DNA of 64,000 nt from Pseudomonas piscis (GCF_009380155.1 NZ_WHUV01000001.1:1116001-1180000); one strand, 5' to 3'; positions 54,012 to 63,713 are shown, counted from the first letter of the stretch. The notes: generated from the sequence alone by a model not told the origin. A program made the numbers and translations.

Positions 54012-55361
54012 ATGGCAACCAAGAACTCCGCGCCTCTGGCCAGTTTCATCGACCTGCTCCTGGACGCCGTGTGTGCGGTGGATGCGGACGGTCGCTTCGT
54101 GTTCGTCAGCGCCGCTTGCGAACGGGTCTTCGGCTATACCGCCGATGAGCTGGTCGGCCGGCCGATGATCGAACTGGTGCATCCGGATGACCGTGAGCGC
54201 ACCTTGCAAGCCGCCCGGGAAATCATGGGTGGCGCGCCCAAGCCCAATTTCGAGAATCGCTACCTGCGCAAGGATGGCAGGGTGGCGCACATCCTCTGGT
54301 CCGCGCGGTGGTCGGAAGTCGACCAGTTGCGCATCGCCGTGGCCCGGGACATCACCGAGCGCAAGCAAGCCGAGTCCCGGCAGGCGGCGCTCTACGCGAT
54401 CTCCGAAGCCGCCCATGCTTCCGAGGACCTGCTGGCGCTGTTCAAGCACGTGCACCGGATCATCGGCGAGTGGCTGCCGGCGGTGAACTGTTCCCTGGCC
54501 CTGTATGACGAGCGCTCCGAAAGTCTGGGTTTTCCCTATCACGTGGATGACTGCGAAGGCAGCCCGGAGCTGCCGGGGACCCTGATCGGGCGCTTTTGCG
54601 GCGAGGTCCTGCAACGCGGCCAGCCGTTGCTGCTGACGGCCGAAAACCCGTCGACGAGGGAGCTATGGGAGCAGTTCGCTGCTCTGCAGGGGCCCCGTTG
54701 CTGGCTTGGGGTACCGCTCAATGCACAGAAGGGCACCATCGGCGTGCTGGTGGTCAAGAGCGCGCCGGGTTCCCCAGGCTATGGCGAGCAGGACCAGGAA
54801 TTGCTGCAGTACGTCAGCGCCCAGTTGGCCGCGGCCATCGAACGCAAGCAGTTGCATGCCCGGCTGCACTACATGGCGGAGTACGACCAGCTGACCCACT
54901 TGCCCAACCGCGAGTTGCTGCGTGAGCGCCTGCGCCAGGCCCTGGCTCGCGCTCGGCGGGAGTCGGGGCGCATGGCGCTCTTGTATGTCGACCTGGACAG
55001 GTTCAAGGAGGTCAACGATACCTGCGGCCATGCGGTGGGCGACATGCTCTTGCAGGCGGTGGCCAACCGGCTCAAGGGCTGTGTGCGGGAGGTCGACACC
55101 GTGGCGCGGATCGGTGGCGACGAGTTCGTGATCCTCCTGGAGAACGTGCAACATGACGACGATGCCCAGCGGGTGGCAGACAAGATGCGCCGGGTGCTGG
55201 GCGAACCGCTGCGCCTGGATGGCCATTCATTGAACATCCTGCCGAGCATCGGCATTGGCCTGTATCCCGAGCACGGCCTGGAGGAGAAGCAATTGTTCAA
55301 GCATGCCGACGAGGCCATGTACGCGGCCAAGCGAGCCCACAAGAGCCGTTCCAACGCCTGA
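54012..55361 (+). CDS. Diguanylate cyclase with PAS and GAF sensors
   Basis: 449 aa. An N-terminal PAS domain at about 8-115 (DAVCAVDADGRFVFVSAACERVFGYTADELVG, with a PAC-like tail RKDGRVAHILW) is followed by a GAF domain at about 130-270 (SLALYDERSESLGFPYH, GVPLNAQKGTIGVLVVKS). The GGDEF domain lies at about 285-440, with RIGGDEFVIL intact. It makes c-di-GMP in response to an unknown cytoplasmic signal. No EAL domain is present. Confidence 0.94.
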   Translation: MATKNSAPLASFIDLLLDAVCAVDADGRFVFVSAACERVFGYTADELVGRPMIELVHPDDRERTLQAAREIMGGAPKPNFENRYLRKDGRVAHILWSARWSEVDQLRIAVARDITERKQAESRQAALYAISEAAHASEDLLALFKHVHRIIGEWLPAVNCSLALYDERSESLGFPYHVDDCEGSPELPGTLIGRFCGEVLQRGQPLLLTAENPSTRELWEQFAALQGPRCWLGVPLNAQKGTIGVLVVKSAPGSPGYGEQDQELLQYVSAQLAAAIERKQLHARLHYMAEYDQLTHLPNRELLRERLRQALARARRESGRMALLYVDLDRFKEVNDTCGHAVGDMLLQAVANRLKGCVREVDTVARIGGDEFVILLENVQHDDDAQRVADKMRRVLGEPLRLDGHSLNILPSIGIGLYPEHGLEEKQLFKHADEAMYAAKRAHKSRSNA

Positions 55362-55440
55362 GCGCGGGGCCGGGGGATGGCTGCGCGCACCGTTCGTCGT
55401 TCCGGCTAAACCTTCGCCGGCTTGGGTTTTCCGATGCAGA

Positions 55441-55458
55441 CGGGAGTCGCCACTCCCG
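55441..55458 (+). terminator. Small hairpin between GGDEF and DUF4142 genes
   Basis: Perfect 7-bp stem CGGGAGT/ACTCCCG with a CGCC loop, without a clear U-run. It may end the GGDEF transcript or structure the next leader. Confidence 0.4.
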
Positions 55459-55487
55459 ATGATTCACTGCAACAGGAGAGCCGTACC

Positions 55488-56012
55488 ATGAACGCCATCG
55501 CCACTGGCATGCGCAGCGCCGGCCTGGCGCTGTTTCTGGGCCTGTGGGCCAGCTCAGCCCTGGCCCAGTCTCCCGCCGCTTTCATCGACGACGCCTCGGC
55601 CAAGGGCATGGCCGATATCGAGGCCAGCCGCCAGGCGCACCAGCAAACCTCTTCCAGGGCCGTCAAGGAATACACCATCCAGGTCATCAACGACCGCACC
55701 ACGGCCAACCAGCATCTGGCCAAGATTGCCAAGCGACTGGACTTGCCGGTGGCTCCGCGCGAGCAGGTGATGAGCAAGGCCAGGTCCCTGGTCCCGGTCG
55801 TCGCCGAGGGCGAGGACTTCGACCGTGCCTATGCCGCGAACCAGATCCGCAGTACCGAGGAAGCGATCCGCCAGATCCGCCAGCAGGCCCAGGACAGCCA
55901 ACTGCCGGAACTCAAGGCTTTTGCCGAGGAAACCCTGCCCATGCTGGAAAACCACTTGCAGTTGGCCAAGGCCCTGCAGGCCGGTCGACTGCCGGGCTAC
56001 CTGGAGGGCTGA
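55488..56012 (+). CDS. DUF4142 secreted protein
   Basis: 174 aa from ATG 55488, with AGGAG upstream. A signal peptide ends near SALA-Q. The mature part is helical with the DUF4142 ferritin-like pattern (FIDDASAKGMADIEASRQAHQQTSSRAVKEYTIQVINDR, ADENPL-type ELKAFAEETLPMLENHLQLAK). The family is periplasmic and of unknown role, often stress-related. Confidence 0.88.
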   Translation: MNAIATGMRSAGLALFLGLWASSALAQSPAAFIDDASAKGMADIEASRQAHQQTSSRAVKEYTIQVINDRTTANQHLAKIAKRLDLPVAPREQVMSKARSLVPVVAEGEDFDRAYAANQIRSTEEAIRQIRQQAQDSQLPELKAFAEETLPMLENHLQLAKALQAGRLPGYLEG

Positions 56013-56018
56013 TGGGAA

Positions 56019-56043
56019 GGGCCTGCCCGAGCCGGGCAGGCCC
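56019..56043 (+). terminator. Hairpin terminator after the DUF4142 gene
   Basis: Perfect 11-bp stem GGGCCTGCCCG/CGGGCAGGCCC with a 3-base loop, 7 bases after the stop. Confidence 0.65.
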
Positions 56044-56165
56044 TGGCTTCAGGTGCGCAGTCGGGTACTGCGGGCTGCTCCGGTTACACCTGCGAACATT
56101 CCTTCGCAGAATAAAACAGGATTGTGCTGGAGCCTCGTGGGCTGCGGGCTTAACGTGGCCGGGAT

Positions 56166-56185
56166 GTGACGCCGCTCGGCGTCAC
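56166..56185 (+). other. Leader hairpin before the GNAT gene
   Basis: Perfect 9-bp inverted repeat GTGACGCCG/CGGCGTCAC with a two-base loop, 7 bases before the AAGGAG of the GNAT gene. It could modulate translation or act as an operator; no evidence favours either. Confidence 0.4.
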
Positions 56186-56205
56186 GAGGTTCAAGGAGAC
56201 AGCGC

Positions 56206-56976
56206 ATGACGCATGCAGGGACTTCGGTCATCGACCTGTACCACCAGGCGGAAGACTATTTCTTCGTATCCATTTCCCAGTTCTATCGGCGTTTCGGTCC
56301 GGACCTGGGTGCCTATTGCACCGGCGTCGAGGCCAGCAGCCTGAACTTGCTGATCATGCGCGGCCTGGGCGTCGATAGTGCCGCGCAGTTGGCCGAAGGC
56401 GTGGCCTTCCTGCAGCGTACCGACATGCCGTTCTGCGTGGTGGTGCCCGAAGAGCATGTGTCCCGCGTCAGCGAGCAATTGCGCCAGCAGCGCCTGCAGC
56501 CGGCGGACCGCACCACCTGCATGGTCTTGGACCTGGCAGCCTATGCAGTACCACCGACCGTGCGAGGGCTGGCGGATGTGCGCGGTACCGATGACTGCCT
56601 GGAGGATTGGGGCGTGCCGGTGCAAAGCGCATTCGCCTCCAGCGGCGGCGGAATCGAGCAGTACCTGGCCCGGCATCGGGCGGCGGCAGAGGCCGGCCGG
56701 AACCTGCGCCATTTCGTGCTGTACGTCGACCAGCGACCGGTGAGTGCCCTGACTTTGTCGATGGGACCGGGCGTGGCACGGCTGGACGATATCGGCACCC
56801 TGCAAGAGTGCCAGGGGCGGGGGTATGCCACGGCGCTGATCCACTCGGTACTGGCCATCGCCAAGCGGGATGGGGCCGGGATCTGTGTACTGGAAGCGTC
56901 CCTCGATGGCCTGTCGATCTATCGCAAGGTGGGGTTCCGGCGCCTGTTCGACTACTGCACCTTCTGCGAGGAATGA
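56206..56976 (+). CDS. GNAT family N-acetyltransferase
   Basis: 256 aa from ATG 56206, with AAGGAG nearby. The C-terminal half carries the acetyl-CoA binding motif ECQGRGYATALIHSVLAIAK and the typical LEASLDGLSIYRKVGFRRLFDY ending. The N-terminal half is divergent, as in two-lobe GNATs. Substrate is unknown. It faces the AraC gene convergently. Confidence 0.88.
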   Translation: MTHAGTSVIDLYHQAEDYFFVSISQFYRRFGPDLGAYCTGVEASSLNLLIMRGLGVDSAAQLAEGVAFLQRTDMPFCVVVPEEHVSRVSEQLRQQRLQPADRTTCMVLDLAAYAVPPTVRGLADVRGTDDCLEDWGVPVQSAFASSGGGIEQYLARHRAAAEAGRNLRHFVLYVDQRPVSALTLSMGPGVARLDDIGTLQECQGRGYATALIHSVLAIAKRDGAGICVLEASLDGLSIYRKVGFRRLFDYCTFCEE

Positions 56977-57018
56977 AGCCCTGCCAGCCACCGGCGGGCA
57001 GGGCCTGGAGAGTGGCCG

Positions 57019-57795
57019 TCAGCGTCCGGCATTGAGGCGGAACTGGCGCGGGCTCAGGCCGGTCAGCGCCTTGAACTGCCGGCTGAAGGCGCTGTGGTCG
57101 GTATAGCCGCATTGCAGCGCCACTTCGGTGATGGGTTCTTCGGTGACCAGCAGGCGCGAGGCGTGCTCCAGGCGGGCCTTGTGGATCATCTGGCGTGGCG
57201 TGAGGTGGAAGATGCGCTTGCAATAGCGCTCCAGCTGGGCGATGGACAAGTTGGCGATGCGGGTCAGGTCTTCGAGGCGGATGGCTTCGCTGTAGTGTTC
57301 GCGGATGTGCCGGTCCACCGCCGCCAGGCGTTCATAGGCCGGATGGGTGTCGCGGGCGGCCTGCAGGTCCAGGGAGATGCCGGCCATGCCGATGATCTGC
57401 CCATCACGCCCGTGCAGCGGCAGCTTATGGGTCAGGCACCAGCCGGGTTCGCGGCTGCCGTACAGGTGCAGTTCCAGCTGGCCCTTGATGGTGATGCCCT
57501 GGCGCAGAACCCGTTGGTCCTGTTCGGTGTAGACCGGCCCGAGCATCTCGGGGAAGACCTCAGCGGAGGTCTTGCCCAGCAGTGGCCGGATGTTCTTGAA
57601 GCCGCAACGCTGGGCCAGGGTCAGGTTGGCGCTCAGGTAGCGCGCGTGCAGGTCCTTGATGAAGAACACCACGTTGGGAACGCAGTCGAGCAGGGGCATG
57701 ATCAGTTCCATGCTGGCCAGCAGGCTGTCGATATCCCGGGGGCGCTGGGCGGCAATGGCCTGGGGCAAGTGGTGGAGCTGTGCGCTATCGATCAT
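57019..57795 (-). CDS. AraC family regulator with PAS domain
   Basis: 258 aa from the ATG at 57793-57795, with GAGAGGA upstream. A PAS domain at about 35-145 (LLDCVPNVVFFIKDLHARYLSANLTLAQRCGF, GMAGISLDLQ) precedes the C-terminal AraC DNA-binding domain (LARTFCR-type IAQLERYCKRIFHLTPRQMIHKARLEHASRLL, VALQCGYTDHSAFSRQFKALTGLSPRQFR). It is co-oriented and 101 bases downstream of the hydroxyproline operon and is its probable regulator. Confidence 0.9.
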   Translation of the reverse strand: MIDSAQLHHLPQAIAAQRPRDIDSLLASMELIMPLLDCVPNVVFFIKDLHARYLSANLTLAQRCGFKNIRPLLGKTSAEVFPEMLGPVYTEQDQRVLRQGITIKGQLELHLYGSREPGWCLTHKLPLHGRDGQIIGMAGISLDLQAARDTHPAYERLAAVDRHIREHYSEAIRLEDLTRIANLSIAQLERYCKRIFHLTPRQMIHKARLEHASRLLVTEEPITEVALQCGYTDHSAFSRQFKALTGLSPRQFRLNAGR

Positions 57796-57896
57796 CGTCG
57801 TCCTCTCTCCGGGGGGCTTGCTGGGGGCTCGATTGGGCCATGGGGCATGCCAGTGCGGGCCTGGGCCAGCCGGGAAGATGGCCCGGCCGGCGGTCC

Positions 57897-59165
57897 TCAG
57901 GTACCGGAATGCTGTTGTTCAGCGTCTTGCATCAGGGTGGCGATCCGTGCCGGCACCAAGGGTGCCCGTGGTGGTGGGGCGCTCCAACCGAACAGCTGCT
58001 GGGCGGCGTTGGCGCAGACCCGGCCTTGGCAGGCTCCCATGCCGCAGCGGCTTTGCAGCTTGGCGGTGGTCCAGTCTGGGGCCGCAGCCACCGCGGCGTA
58101 GGGGACATCCTCGCAGCGGCAGAGCAGGGTATCAGGCCGGGCCAGCTCCAGGACCTGCGGGCGCAAGGCGAAGTGTTTCCGCAGTTGACCGGCAAAGCGC
58201 TGCCAGCGTTGTCTCTGGCGTACCAGGCTGGCAACCCGATCGGTCTGTCCGGTGGCCATGCAACCGGCGATCTCGCCTTCGACCAGGGCCAGTTCGCTGC
58301 CACCGATACCGGTGCATTCGCCGGCAGCGTAGACGTGGGACAGGCTGCTGCGCTGTTCGGCATCGACGGCGATCGCGCCTTGTTCCAGGCGACAGCCCAG
58401 GTGGCTGGCCAGGCGAGTGTTGGGTACCAGGCCGAAACCGCAGGCCAGGTAGTCGCAGGCGATCTCCTCGACGCGTCGGCCCAGGCGGATGCGCACGGCT
58501 TCCAGGTGTTGGTCCCCGAGCGCTTCCACCACGTGGGCGTTGCCACGATAGGCCGGGGTCGCCAGGCGCAAGGCCTGGGCCAGCTTGTTGGGCCAGCGCC
58601 ACAGCTGGCTGCTGAAGCCCAGGAGGGCGCCTGTCGAAGCCTGTTCCAGTACCCGGGTCACTCGGGCCCCGGCCTGGCGAGCGGTGGCGGCACTGGCCAG
58701 CAGCAACGGTCCGCTACCGGCGATGACTACTGAGCGCCCGGCCAGTTGCAGGCCATTCTTCAGGAGCGCCTGCAGGCCTCCGGCACCGGTGACGCCGGGC
58801 AGGGTCCAGCCGGGAAACGGCAGCAGCAGTTCCTGGGCCCCGCAGCACAGGATCAACTGTTCGTACTCCACCTGCCAGGCTTGCCGGGCATCTTCCAGCA
58901 GTAGGCGGCGCGGCCCCAGGGCACAGACGATGCGGGTAGCGCCCAGGTAGCGCACCGTCGGATGTTGCAAGGCCTCGAAACGCTCGGCCTGGGCGGCGCT
59001 CGGTGGATGGTCCGGGCCGTTGCGCCAGATCTGGCCGCCAGGGCGCGGGTTGTCGTCCACCACCAGGATCGAACGGGCGTTGCGGCTTGCGGCCCTGGCC
59101 GCCGCGAGGCCTGCCGGGCCGCTGCCGACGATCAGTACTTGGCATTGCAGGCGTGGGGCGGTCAT
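57897..59165 (-). CDS. D-hydroxyproline dehydrogenase alpha subunit-like FAD/NAD(P) oxidoreductase
   Basis: 422 aa from the ATG at 59163-59165. Two Rossmann motifs are present (VLIVGSGPAGLAAARAA, VVIAGSGPLLLASAATA). The C-terminus is a BFD-like [2Fe-2S] domain (LLCRCEDVPYAAV, CGMGACQGRVC). With the downstream-overlapping 2Fe-2S subunit and FAD subunit it matches the three-part D-hydroxyproline/opine dehydrogenase type. It would pass electrons from the substrate-oxidising subunit to an acceptor. The start overlaps the 2Fe-2S subunit stop by four bases. Confidence 0.88.
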   Translation of the reverse strand: MTAPRLQCQVLIVGSGPAGLAAARAASRNARSILVVDDNPRPGGQIWRNGPDHPPSAAQAERFEALQHPTVRYLGATRIVCALGPRRLLLEDARQAWQVEYEQLILCCGAQELLLPFPGWTLPGVTGAGGLQALLKNGLQLAGRSVVIAGSGPLLLASAATARQAGARVTRVLEQASTGALLGFSSQLWRWPNKLAQALRLATPAYRGNAHVVEALGDQHLEAVRIRLGRRVEEIACDYLACGFGLVPNTRLASHLGCRLEQGAIAVDAEQRSSLSHVYAAGECTGIGGSELALVEGEIAGCMATGQTDRVASLVRQRQRWQRFAGQLRKHFALRPQVLELARPDTLLCRCEDVPYAAVAAAPDWTTAKLQSRCGMGACQGRVCANAAQQLFGWSAPPPRAPLVPARIATLMQDAEQQHSGT

Positions 59166-59395
59166 TGGCTGCGCTCCACCTGCATGCCGTCGCGGCACAA
59201 GGTTTGGCAGGCCAGTTGGCGGTGGCCATCGATGGTCATCCGGCATTCATGGCAGATACCCATGCCGCAGAAGGGGGCCCGAGGCCGACCAGTGCAGGAC
59301 GTACGGGTGCGCAGGTCGCCGCTGGCGGCCAGCGCGGCGGCGACGCTGATGCCTGGGCGCACCTGCAATGGCTGCTGGTCCAGGTAGATGATCAT
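59162..59395 (-). CDS. [2Fe-2S] gamma subunit of the D-hydroxyproline dehydrogenase
   Basis: 77 aa from the ATG at 59393-59395. It has the plant-ferredoxin-like Fer2_4 pattern with Cys residues in SCTGRPRAPFCGMGICHECRM and LACQTL. It carries electrons between the two flavin subunits. It overlaps both neighbours by four bases, so the three subunits are translationally coupled. Confidence 0.86.
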   Translation of the reverse strand: MIIYLDQQPLQVRPGISVAAALAASGDLRTRTSCTGRPRAPFCGMGICHECRMTIDGHRQLACQTLCRDGMQVERSQ

Positions 59396-60513
59396 GGGGT
59401 CTCTCCAGTCAGGGCGGCGAAACGCCCGGGCAGATAGGGGCGTGGATCGATCGCCGGGCGTTCGCCAAGCAGCAGGTCCGCCAACAGCCGGGCACTGCCA
59501 GGGGCGGTGGTCACGCCCAGGCCTTCGTGTCCGACCGCCAGCCACAAGCCGGGTTGGCGTGGGTGCTCGCCGAGGATCGGCAGGCCATCGGGAGTGGCGG
59601 CACGAAAGCCGGTCCAGGCGCGGATGCCGTTGAGCTGCGCCAGGTCCGGCAGGTAGTCCACGGCACGACGCAGCATCGTCGCCAATACCTGCGGGTCAGC
59701 CTCTGGATCGAGGATGTCGAACTGGCGGGACGAGCCGATCAGCAACTGGCCGGTGGGACGCGGCTGGACGTTGAACGCCACCGAGGCGCCGTCGCTGGCA
59801 TGGGCGCTGGCGGCATATCCCAGTTCCACCAGCTGATGGCCGACCTGGCGTGGATAGCGGTCGGTGATCAGCAGGTGGCCCTTCTTCGCCCGCAAGGGCA
59901 GTGCCGGTAGCAGGCTGCGGGCGCCTAGTCCGTTGGCCAGCAACACCCTGGGAGCACGCAGCAGGCGGCCGTCGTCGAGCTCCAGCTGGTCCCCGGCAAG
60001 ACTCCGTACATGGGCACGCAGGCGCTTGATTCGCGGATGGCTGTCCAGCAACCACTGGGCGGTGGCGGGAGCGTAGAGGATGCCGTCGCCGGGGACTTTC
60101 AGCGCACCGCCCAGCCCCTTGCGCAGCATGGGTTCCAGCGCCGCTAGTTGCTGGCCGTCGAGCATCTGCGTGGCCACCCCATGCTCGGCCAGGATGCCTT
60201 GCTTGGTCCGTGCCAGGTCCATCTCGCCGGCATCGGCGGCCAGCCACAGGGTGCCGCAGCCACGATAGGCACAGGCCTCGGGCAGGCGTTCACGCAAGCG
60301 CCGCCAGAGCTCCAGGGAGTAGTGACTCAGGGCCAGTTCCGCCGGGTTGTCATCCATGACCACCAGGTGGCCCATGCCCGCACCGGTGGCGCCGCCTGCG
60401 GCATCGTCCAGCACCAGGACCTGCAGGTCACGCCGGGCCAGTTCGTGGGCGCAGGCGGCGCCGATGATCCCGGCGCCAACCACTATCACATCGGCGGTGG
60501 GCGCCTGGCTCAC
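59392..60513 (-). CDS. D-hydroxyproline dehydrogenase beta subunit, DAAO-like FAD oxidoreductase
   Basis: 373 aa from GTG at 60511-60513, overlapping the epimerase stop (GTGA). The FAD motif is [29 protein letters not shown]. The DAO-family C-terminus ends in [46 protein letters not shown]. It oxidises cis-4-hydroxy-D-proline to the pyrroline. The electron path continues through the gamma and alpha subunits. Confidence 0.88.
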   Translation of the reverse strand: MSQAPTADVIVVGAGIIGAACAHELARRDLQVLVLDDAAGGATGAGMGHLVVMDDNPAELALSHYSLELWRRLRERLPEACAYRGCGTLWLAADAGEMDLARTKQGILAEHGVATQMLDGQQLAALEPMLRKGLGGALKVPGDGILYAPATAQWLLDSHPRIKRLRAHVRSLAGDQLELDDGRLLRAPRVLLANGLGARSLLPALPLRAKKGHLLITDRYPRQVGHQLVELGYAASAHASDGASVAFNVQPRPTGQLLIGSSRQFDILDPEADPQVLATMLRRAVDYLPDLAQLNGIRAWTGFRAATPDGLPILGEHPRQPGLWLAVGHEGLGVTTAPGSARLLADLLLGERPAIDPRPYLPGRFAALTGETP

Positions 60514-61442
60514 GAACCGATGCCCCAGGCGAACGGATCGCTGTCGTCCAGCAGCAGGGTGGCTTCGGCGCTGATGTGGGCGCTGCCCCGCAGGATCGGG
60601 ATGATCTGTTCGCCGGCGGTTTCGTAGTAGGCGCTGAACTGGCTGCCGATGACGCTGGCCTGGCGCCAGATCTGGCCCGGGGCGAGCTTGCCGTCCGCCG
60701 CCAGGCACGCCAGCTTGGCGCTGGTACCGGTGCCGCAGGGCGAACGATCGTAGGCCTTGCCGGGGCACAGTACGAAGTTGCGACTGTCGGCCTGGAGATC
60801 TTCGGCGAACAGTTCGATATGGTCGATCACCCCGCCTTGGGCGCCGGTGATGCCGTTGGCCTCGAGAGCCTGGCGCACGTTCCAGGTGTATTGGGTCAGG
60901 GCCTCGACGTTGTCCAGGGCGATGCGCTGGCCATGCTCGCTGATCAGGAAGAACCAGTTGCCGCCCCAGGCGATATCGCCGTGCACCAGGCCCACGCCGG
61001 GGACTTGCACGGCCACCTGGTGGCGGTAGCGGTAGGCGGGCACGTTGCGCACGCTCACCGAGAGGTCGTCGTGCAAGGTGGCTTCCACCGTGCCCACCGG
61101 AGTCTCGATGCGGTGCACGCCGCAGTCGATCCGTCCCAGGTGGTAGAGCGAGCGCACCAGGCCAATGGTGCCGTGGCCGCACATGCCCAGGTAGCCGCTG
61201 TTGTTGAAGAAGATCACACCGGCACAGGCGTCGGGCGCCTGCGGCTCGCAGAGCAGCGCCCCGACCAGCACATCGCTGCCCCGGGGCTCGAGGACGCAGG
61301 CGCGGCGCCATGGGTCGTGCTGGTCGCGCAGGATCTGCAGGCGTTCGGCCATGGAACCTTGGCCAAGCCCTGGGAAACCATCGATGACCAGGCGAGTGGG
61401 CTCGCCGCCGGTGTGGGAGTCGATCACGGAAATTCTGTTCAT
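60510..61442 (-). CDS. lhpA: 4-hydroxyproline 2-epimerase
   Basis: 310 aa from the ATG at 61440-61442 ([19 protein letters not shown]). The two catalytic cysteines are Cys88 (GMCGHGTIG) and Cys236 (SPCGTGTSA), at the positions of characterised HypE enzymes. It interconverts trans-4-hydroxy-L-proline and cis-4-hydroxy-D-proline, the first catabolic step. It is the first gene of a four-gene operon with the dehydrogenase subunits. The later enzymes of the pathway are not adjacent. Confidence 0.9.
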   Translation of the reverse strand: MNRISVIDSHTGGEPTRLVIDGFPGLGQGSMAERLQILRDQHDPWRRACVLEPRGSDVLVGALLCEPQAPDACAGVIFFNNSGYLGMCGHGTIGLVRSLYHLGRIDCGVHRIETPVGTVEATLHDDLSVSVRNVPAYRYRHQVAVQVPGVGLVHGDIAWGGNWFFLISEHGQRIALDNVEALTQYTWNVRQALEANGITGAQGGVIDHIELFAEDLQADSRNFVLCPGKAYDRSPCGTGTSAKLACLAADGKLAPGQIWRQASVIGSQFSAYYETAGEQIIPILRGSAHISAEATLLLDDSDPFAWGIGS

Positions 61443-62023
61443 GGCAGCACCTGATGAAAAAGAGCTACAGAGTGGGCCAGGGGAGGGCTGCGCCGCTTGT
61501 GGGTTTTCGCTGCTTGCGATGACGAAATCAGCATAGTTGTGAATGCCGGGAGATAGCCCTGGAGGTGCTCGGCCCTGGCGGCTGGCAGCGGGAAAAATGG
61601 CGCAGCGCTGCATCTGATGGTGCTGGAGAGGAATGGAAAAGTGTGCCGATTTCGTCTATTTCGCGGAGGAAAACCCTCAAGCTGCCACGAGGATAAAAAG
61701 CGACTCTGGTTTTTGTTTCCAGCCCTGATCGGCTGGAACGATTTCATATAAGGAAAAGACCATGAGCCGTACAGCCTTCAGTCACAGCGGTGCCTTGCCC
61801 ACCGCACCTACTGTGTTCGAAGCCCGTTCATTCCTTGATCCGCAGGCCCCTGGCGAGCTGTCGCCAGGCCTGCCGGACCCCTCGGTTGCAACCCTCCCAG
61901 GCACCGGCTGCTGAAGGCTGCCGGCCCCGCGACTCAAGGACCACGACACGCGATGAACGCCGATGGCTCCCTCGGCGTGACATCCGATCTGCCTATTCCA
62001 ATAACCCATAAAGGCGCGCCTCC
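61443..62023. other. Long divergent leader between hydroxyproline operon and APC permease
   Basis: 581 bases with promoters for both directions expected. A small frame (61762-61914) with a ribosome-site-like AAGGAAAAG is described separately. A short hairpin CGCCGA/TCGGCG lies at 61958-61977 near the permease start. Otherwise I see no gene. Confidence 0.5.
61762..61914 (+). CDS. Candidate 50-codon small ORF in the permease leader
   Basis: ATG 61762 follows AAGGAAAAG by about 4 bases, a good ribosome site. It encodes 50 residues (MSRTAFSHSGALPTAPTVFE..., ending PGTGC) with no recognised domain and many Pro/Ser/Ala. It could be a leader peptide for the permease or simply a chance frame. Confidence is low. 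Confidence 0.3.
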   Translation: MSRTAFSHSGALPTAPTVFEARSFLDPQAPGELSPGLPDPSVATLPGTGC

Positions 62024-63595
62024 ATGTCAGGCAAAGGTAAATTCAAGAAACAACTCTCTCTGGTGGACCTGACCTTCATCGGTCTGGGTGCGATCTTCGG
62101 TTCCGGCTGGTTGTTCGCCGCCAGCCACGTCTCGGCGATCGCCGGGCCGGCGGGGATCTTCTCCTGGCTGCTGGGCGGTTTCGCCGTACTGCTGCTGGGT
62201 ATCGTCTATTGCGAGCTGGGGGCGGCCCTGCCCCGTGCCGGCGGCGTGGTGCGCTACCCGGTGTTCTCCCATGGTCCGTTGCTGGGCTACCTGATGGGCT
62301 TCATCACCCTGATCGCCTTCTCCAGCCTGGTGGCGATCGAAGTGGTGGCGGCCCGGCAATATGCTGCGGCCTGGTTCCCCAGCCTGACCCATGAAGGCAG
62401 CAGCAATCCGACGCTCATCGGCTGGTTGGTGCAGTTCGCGCTGCTGTGCCTGTTCTTCTGGCTCAACTACAACAGCGTCAAGACCTTCGCAAAATCCAAC
62501 AACTTCATCAGCCTGTTCAAGTTCATCGTGCCGTTGCTGGTGATCGGGGTGTTGTTCACCTTCTTCAAACCCGACAACTTCCACGTCCAGGGCTTTGCCC
62601 CGTTCGGCATGTCGGGGATCGAGATGGCGGTTTCGGCCGGGGGTATCATCTTCGCCTACCTGGGCCTGACGCCGATCATCTCGGTGGCCAGTGAAGTGCG
62701 TAATCCGCAGCGCACCATTCCCATTGCCCTGATCCTTTCTGTGCTGCTCTCAACCTTGATCTACGGCCTGTTGCAACTGGCCTTCCTGGGCAGCATTCCC
62801 ACCGAAATGCTGGCCAACGGCTGGAGCGGCATCAGCAAGGAGTTTTCCCTGCCATACCGCGATATCGCCCTGACCCTCGGAGTGGGCTGGCTGGCCTACC
62901 TGGTGGTGGCCGATGCGGTGATCTCCCCCAGTGGCTGCGGCAACATCTACATGAACGCCACGCCGCGAGTGGTCTATGGCTGGGCTCGCACCGGCACCTT
63001 TTTCAAGATATTCACCCGCATCGACGAACAATCCGGCATCCCGCGCCCGGCGCTGTGGCTGACCTTCGGCCTGTCGGTGTTCTGGACCCTGCCGTTCCCG
63101 TCCTGGGAGGCCTTGATCAACGTGGTGTCTGCGGCGCTGGTACTGAGCTACGCGGTGGCGCCCATCACCGTCGCCGCCTTGCGCAAGAGCGCTCCGGAGC
63201 TGGCACGGCCTTTCCGGGTCAAGGGTTTTGCGTTGCTGGGGCCGGTGTCCTTCGTGATCGCCGCGCTGATCGTCTACTGGTCAGGCTGGGGGACGGTGTC
63301 CTGGCTGCTGGGGCTGCAGATCCTGATGTTCGTGATCTACCTGCTGTGCAAGCGCCTGGTGCCCACCGACCACCTGAGCCTGGGCGAACAGGTACGTTCT
63401 TCCCTGTGGCTGATCGCTTTCTACGCGTTGACCATCGGCATTTCCTACCTGGGCAGCTTTGGCGGGATCGGCGTCCTAGCCCATCCGTTCGACACCCTGA
63501 CGGTCACGCTCATGGCCCTGTGCATCTACTACTGGGGAGCCAACACCGGAGTGCCCAGCGCCAAGCTGGCATTGGATGGCGATGAGTCGGAGTGA
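62024..63595 (+). CDS. APC family amino-acid permease
   Basis: 523 aa from ATG 62024, with AAGG upstream. The start LSLVDLTFIGLGAIFGSGWLFAASHVSAIAGPAG is the APC-family helix 1 signature. About 12-14 membrane helices follow. The position beside the hydroxyproline operon suggests it imports hydroxyproline or another amino acid; that link is inferred. A terminator lies after it. Confidence 0.9.
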   Translation: MSGKGKFKKQLSLVDLTFIGLGAIFGSGWLFAASHVSAIAGPAGIFSWLLGGFAVLLLGIVYCELGAALPRAGGVVRYPVFSHGPLLGYLMGFITLIAFSSLVAIEVVAARQYAAAWFPSLTHEGSSNPTLIGWLVQFALLCLFFWLNYNSVKTFAKSNNFISLFKFIVPLLVIGVLFTFFKPDNFHVQGFAPFGMSGIEMAVSAGGIIFAYLGLTPIISVASEVRNPQRTIPIALILSVLLSTLIYGLLQLAFLGSIPTEMLANGWSGISKEFSLPYRDIALTLGVGWLAYLVVADAVISPSGCGNIYMNATPRVVYGWARTGTFFKIFTRIDEQSGIPRPALWLTFGLSVFWTLPFPSWEALINVVSAALVLSYAVAPITVAALRKSAPELARPFRVKGFALLGPVSFVIAALIVYWSGWGTVSWLLGLQILMFVIYLLCKRLVPTDHLSLGEQVRSSLWLIAFYALTIGISYLGSFGGIGVLAHPFDTLTVTLMALCIYYWGANTGVPSAKLALDGDESE

Positions 63596-63664
63596 CAGGC
63601 TCGACCTGATCCTGGGCGAAGTGAACTGATCGCCCGGGAACCTGGATTCAGGTCAGGCACGAAA

Positions 63665-63698
63665 AAGGCCGGCGTCACGAGCATGTGCAGCCGGCCTT
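63665..63698. terminator. Bidirectional terminator hairpin
   Basis: Perfect 9-bp stem AAGGCCGGC/GCCGGCCTT with a 16-base loop, preceded by A5 and followed by T-rich bases, between the convergent permease and TonB receptor. Confidence 0.75.
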
Positions 63699-63713
63699 CG
63701 TGTATTCAGGACA

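Noticed and set aside
59392..61311. A single 639-codon frame joining the FAD subunit and the region of the epimerase
   Set aside because: The FAD enzyme starts at GTG 60513; the upstream part is the epimerase gene read in the wrong frame.
61953..62060. Second small frame just before the permease
   Set aside because: It overlaps the permease start out of frame and shows no independent support.
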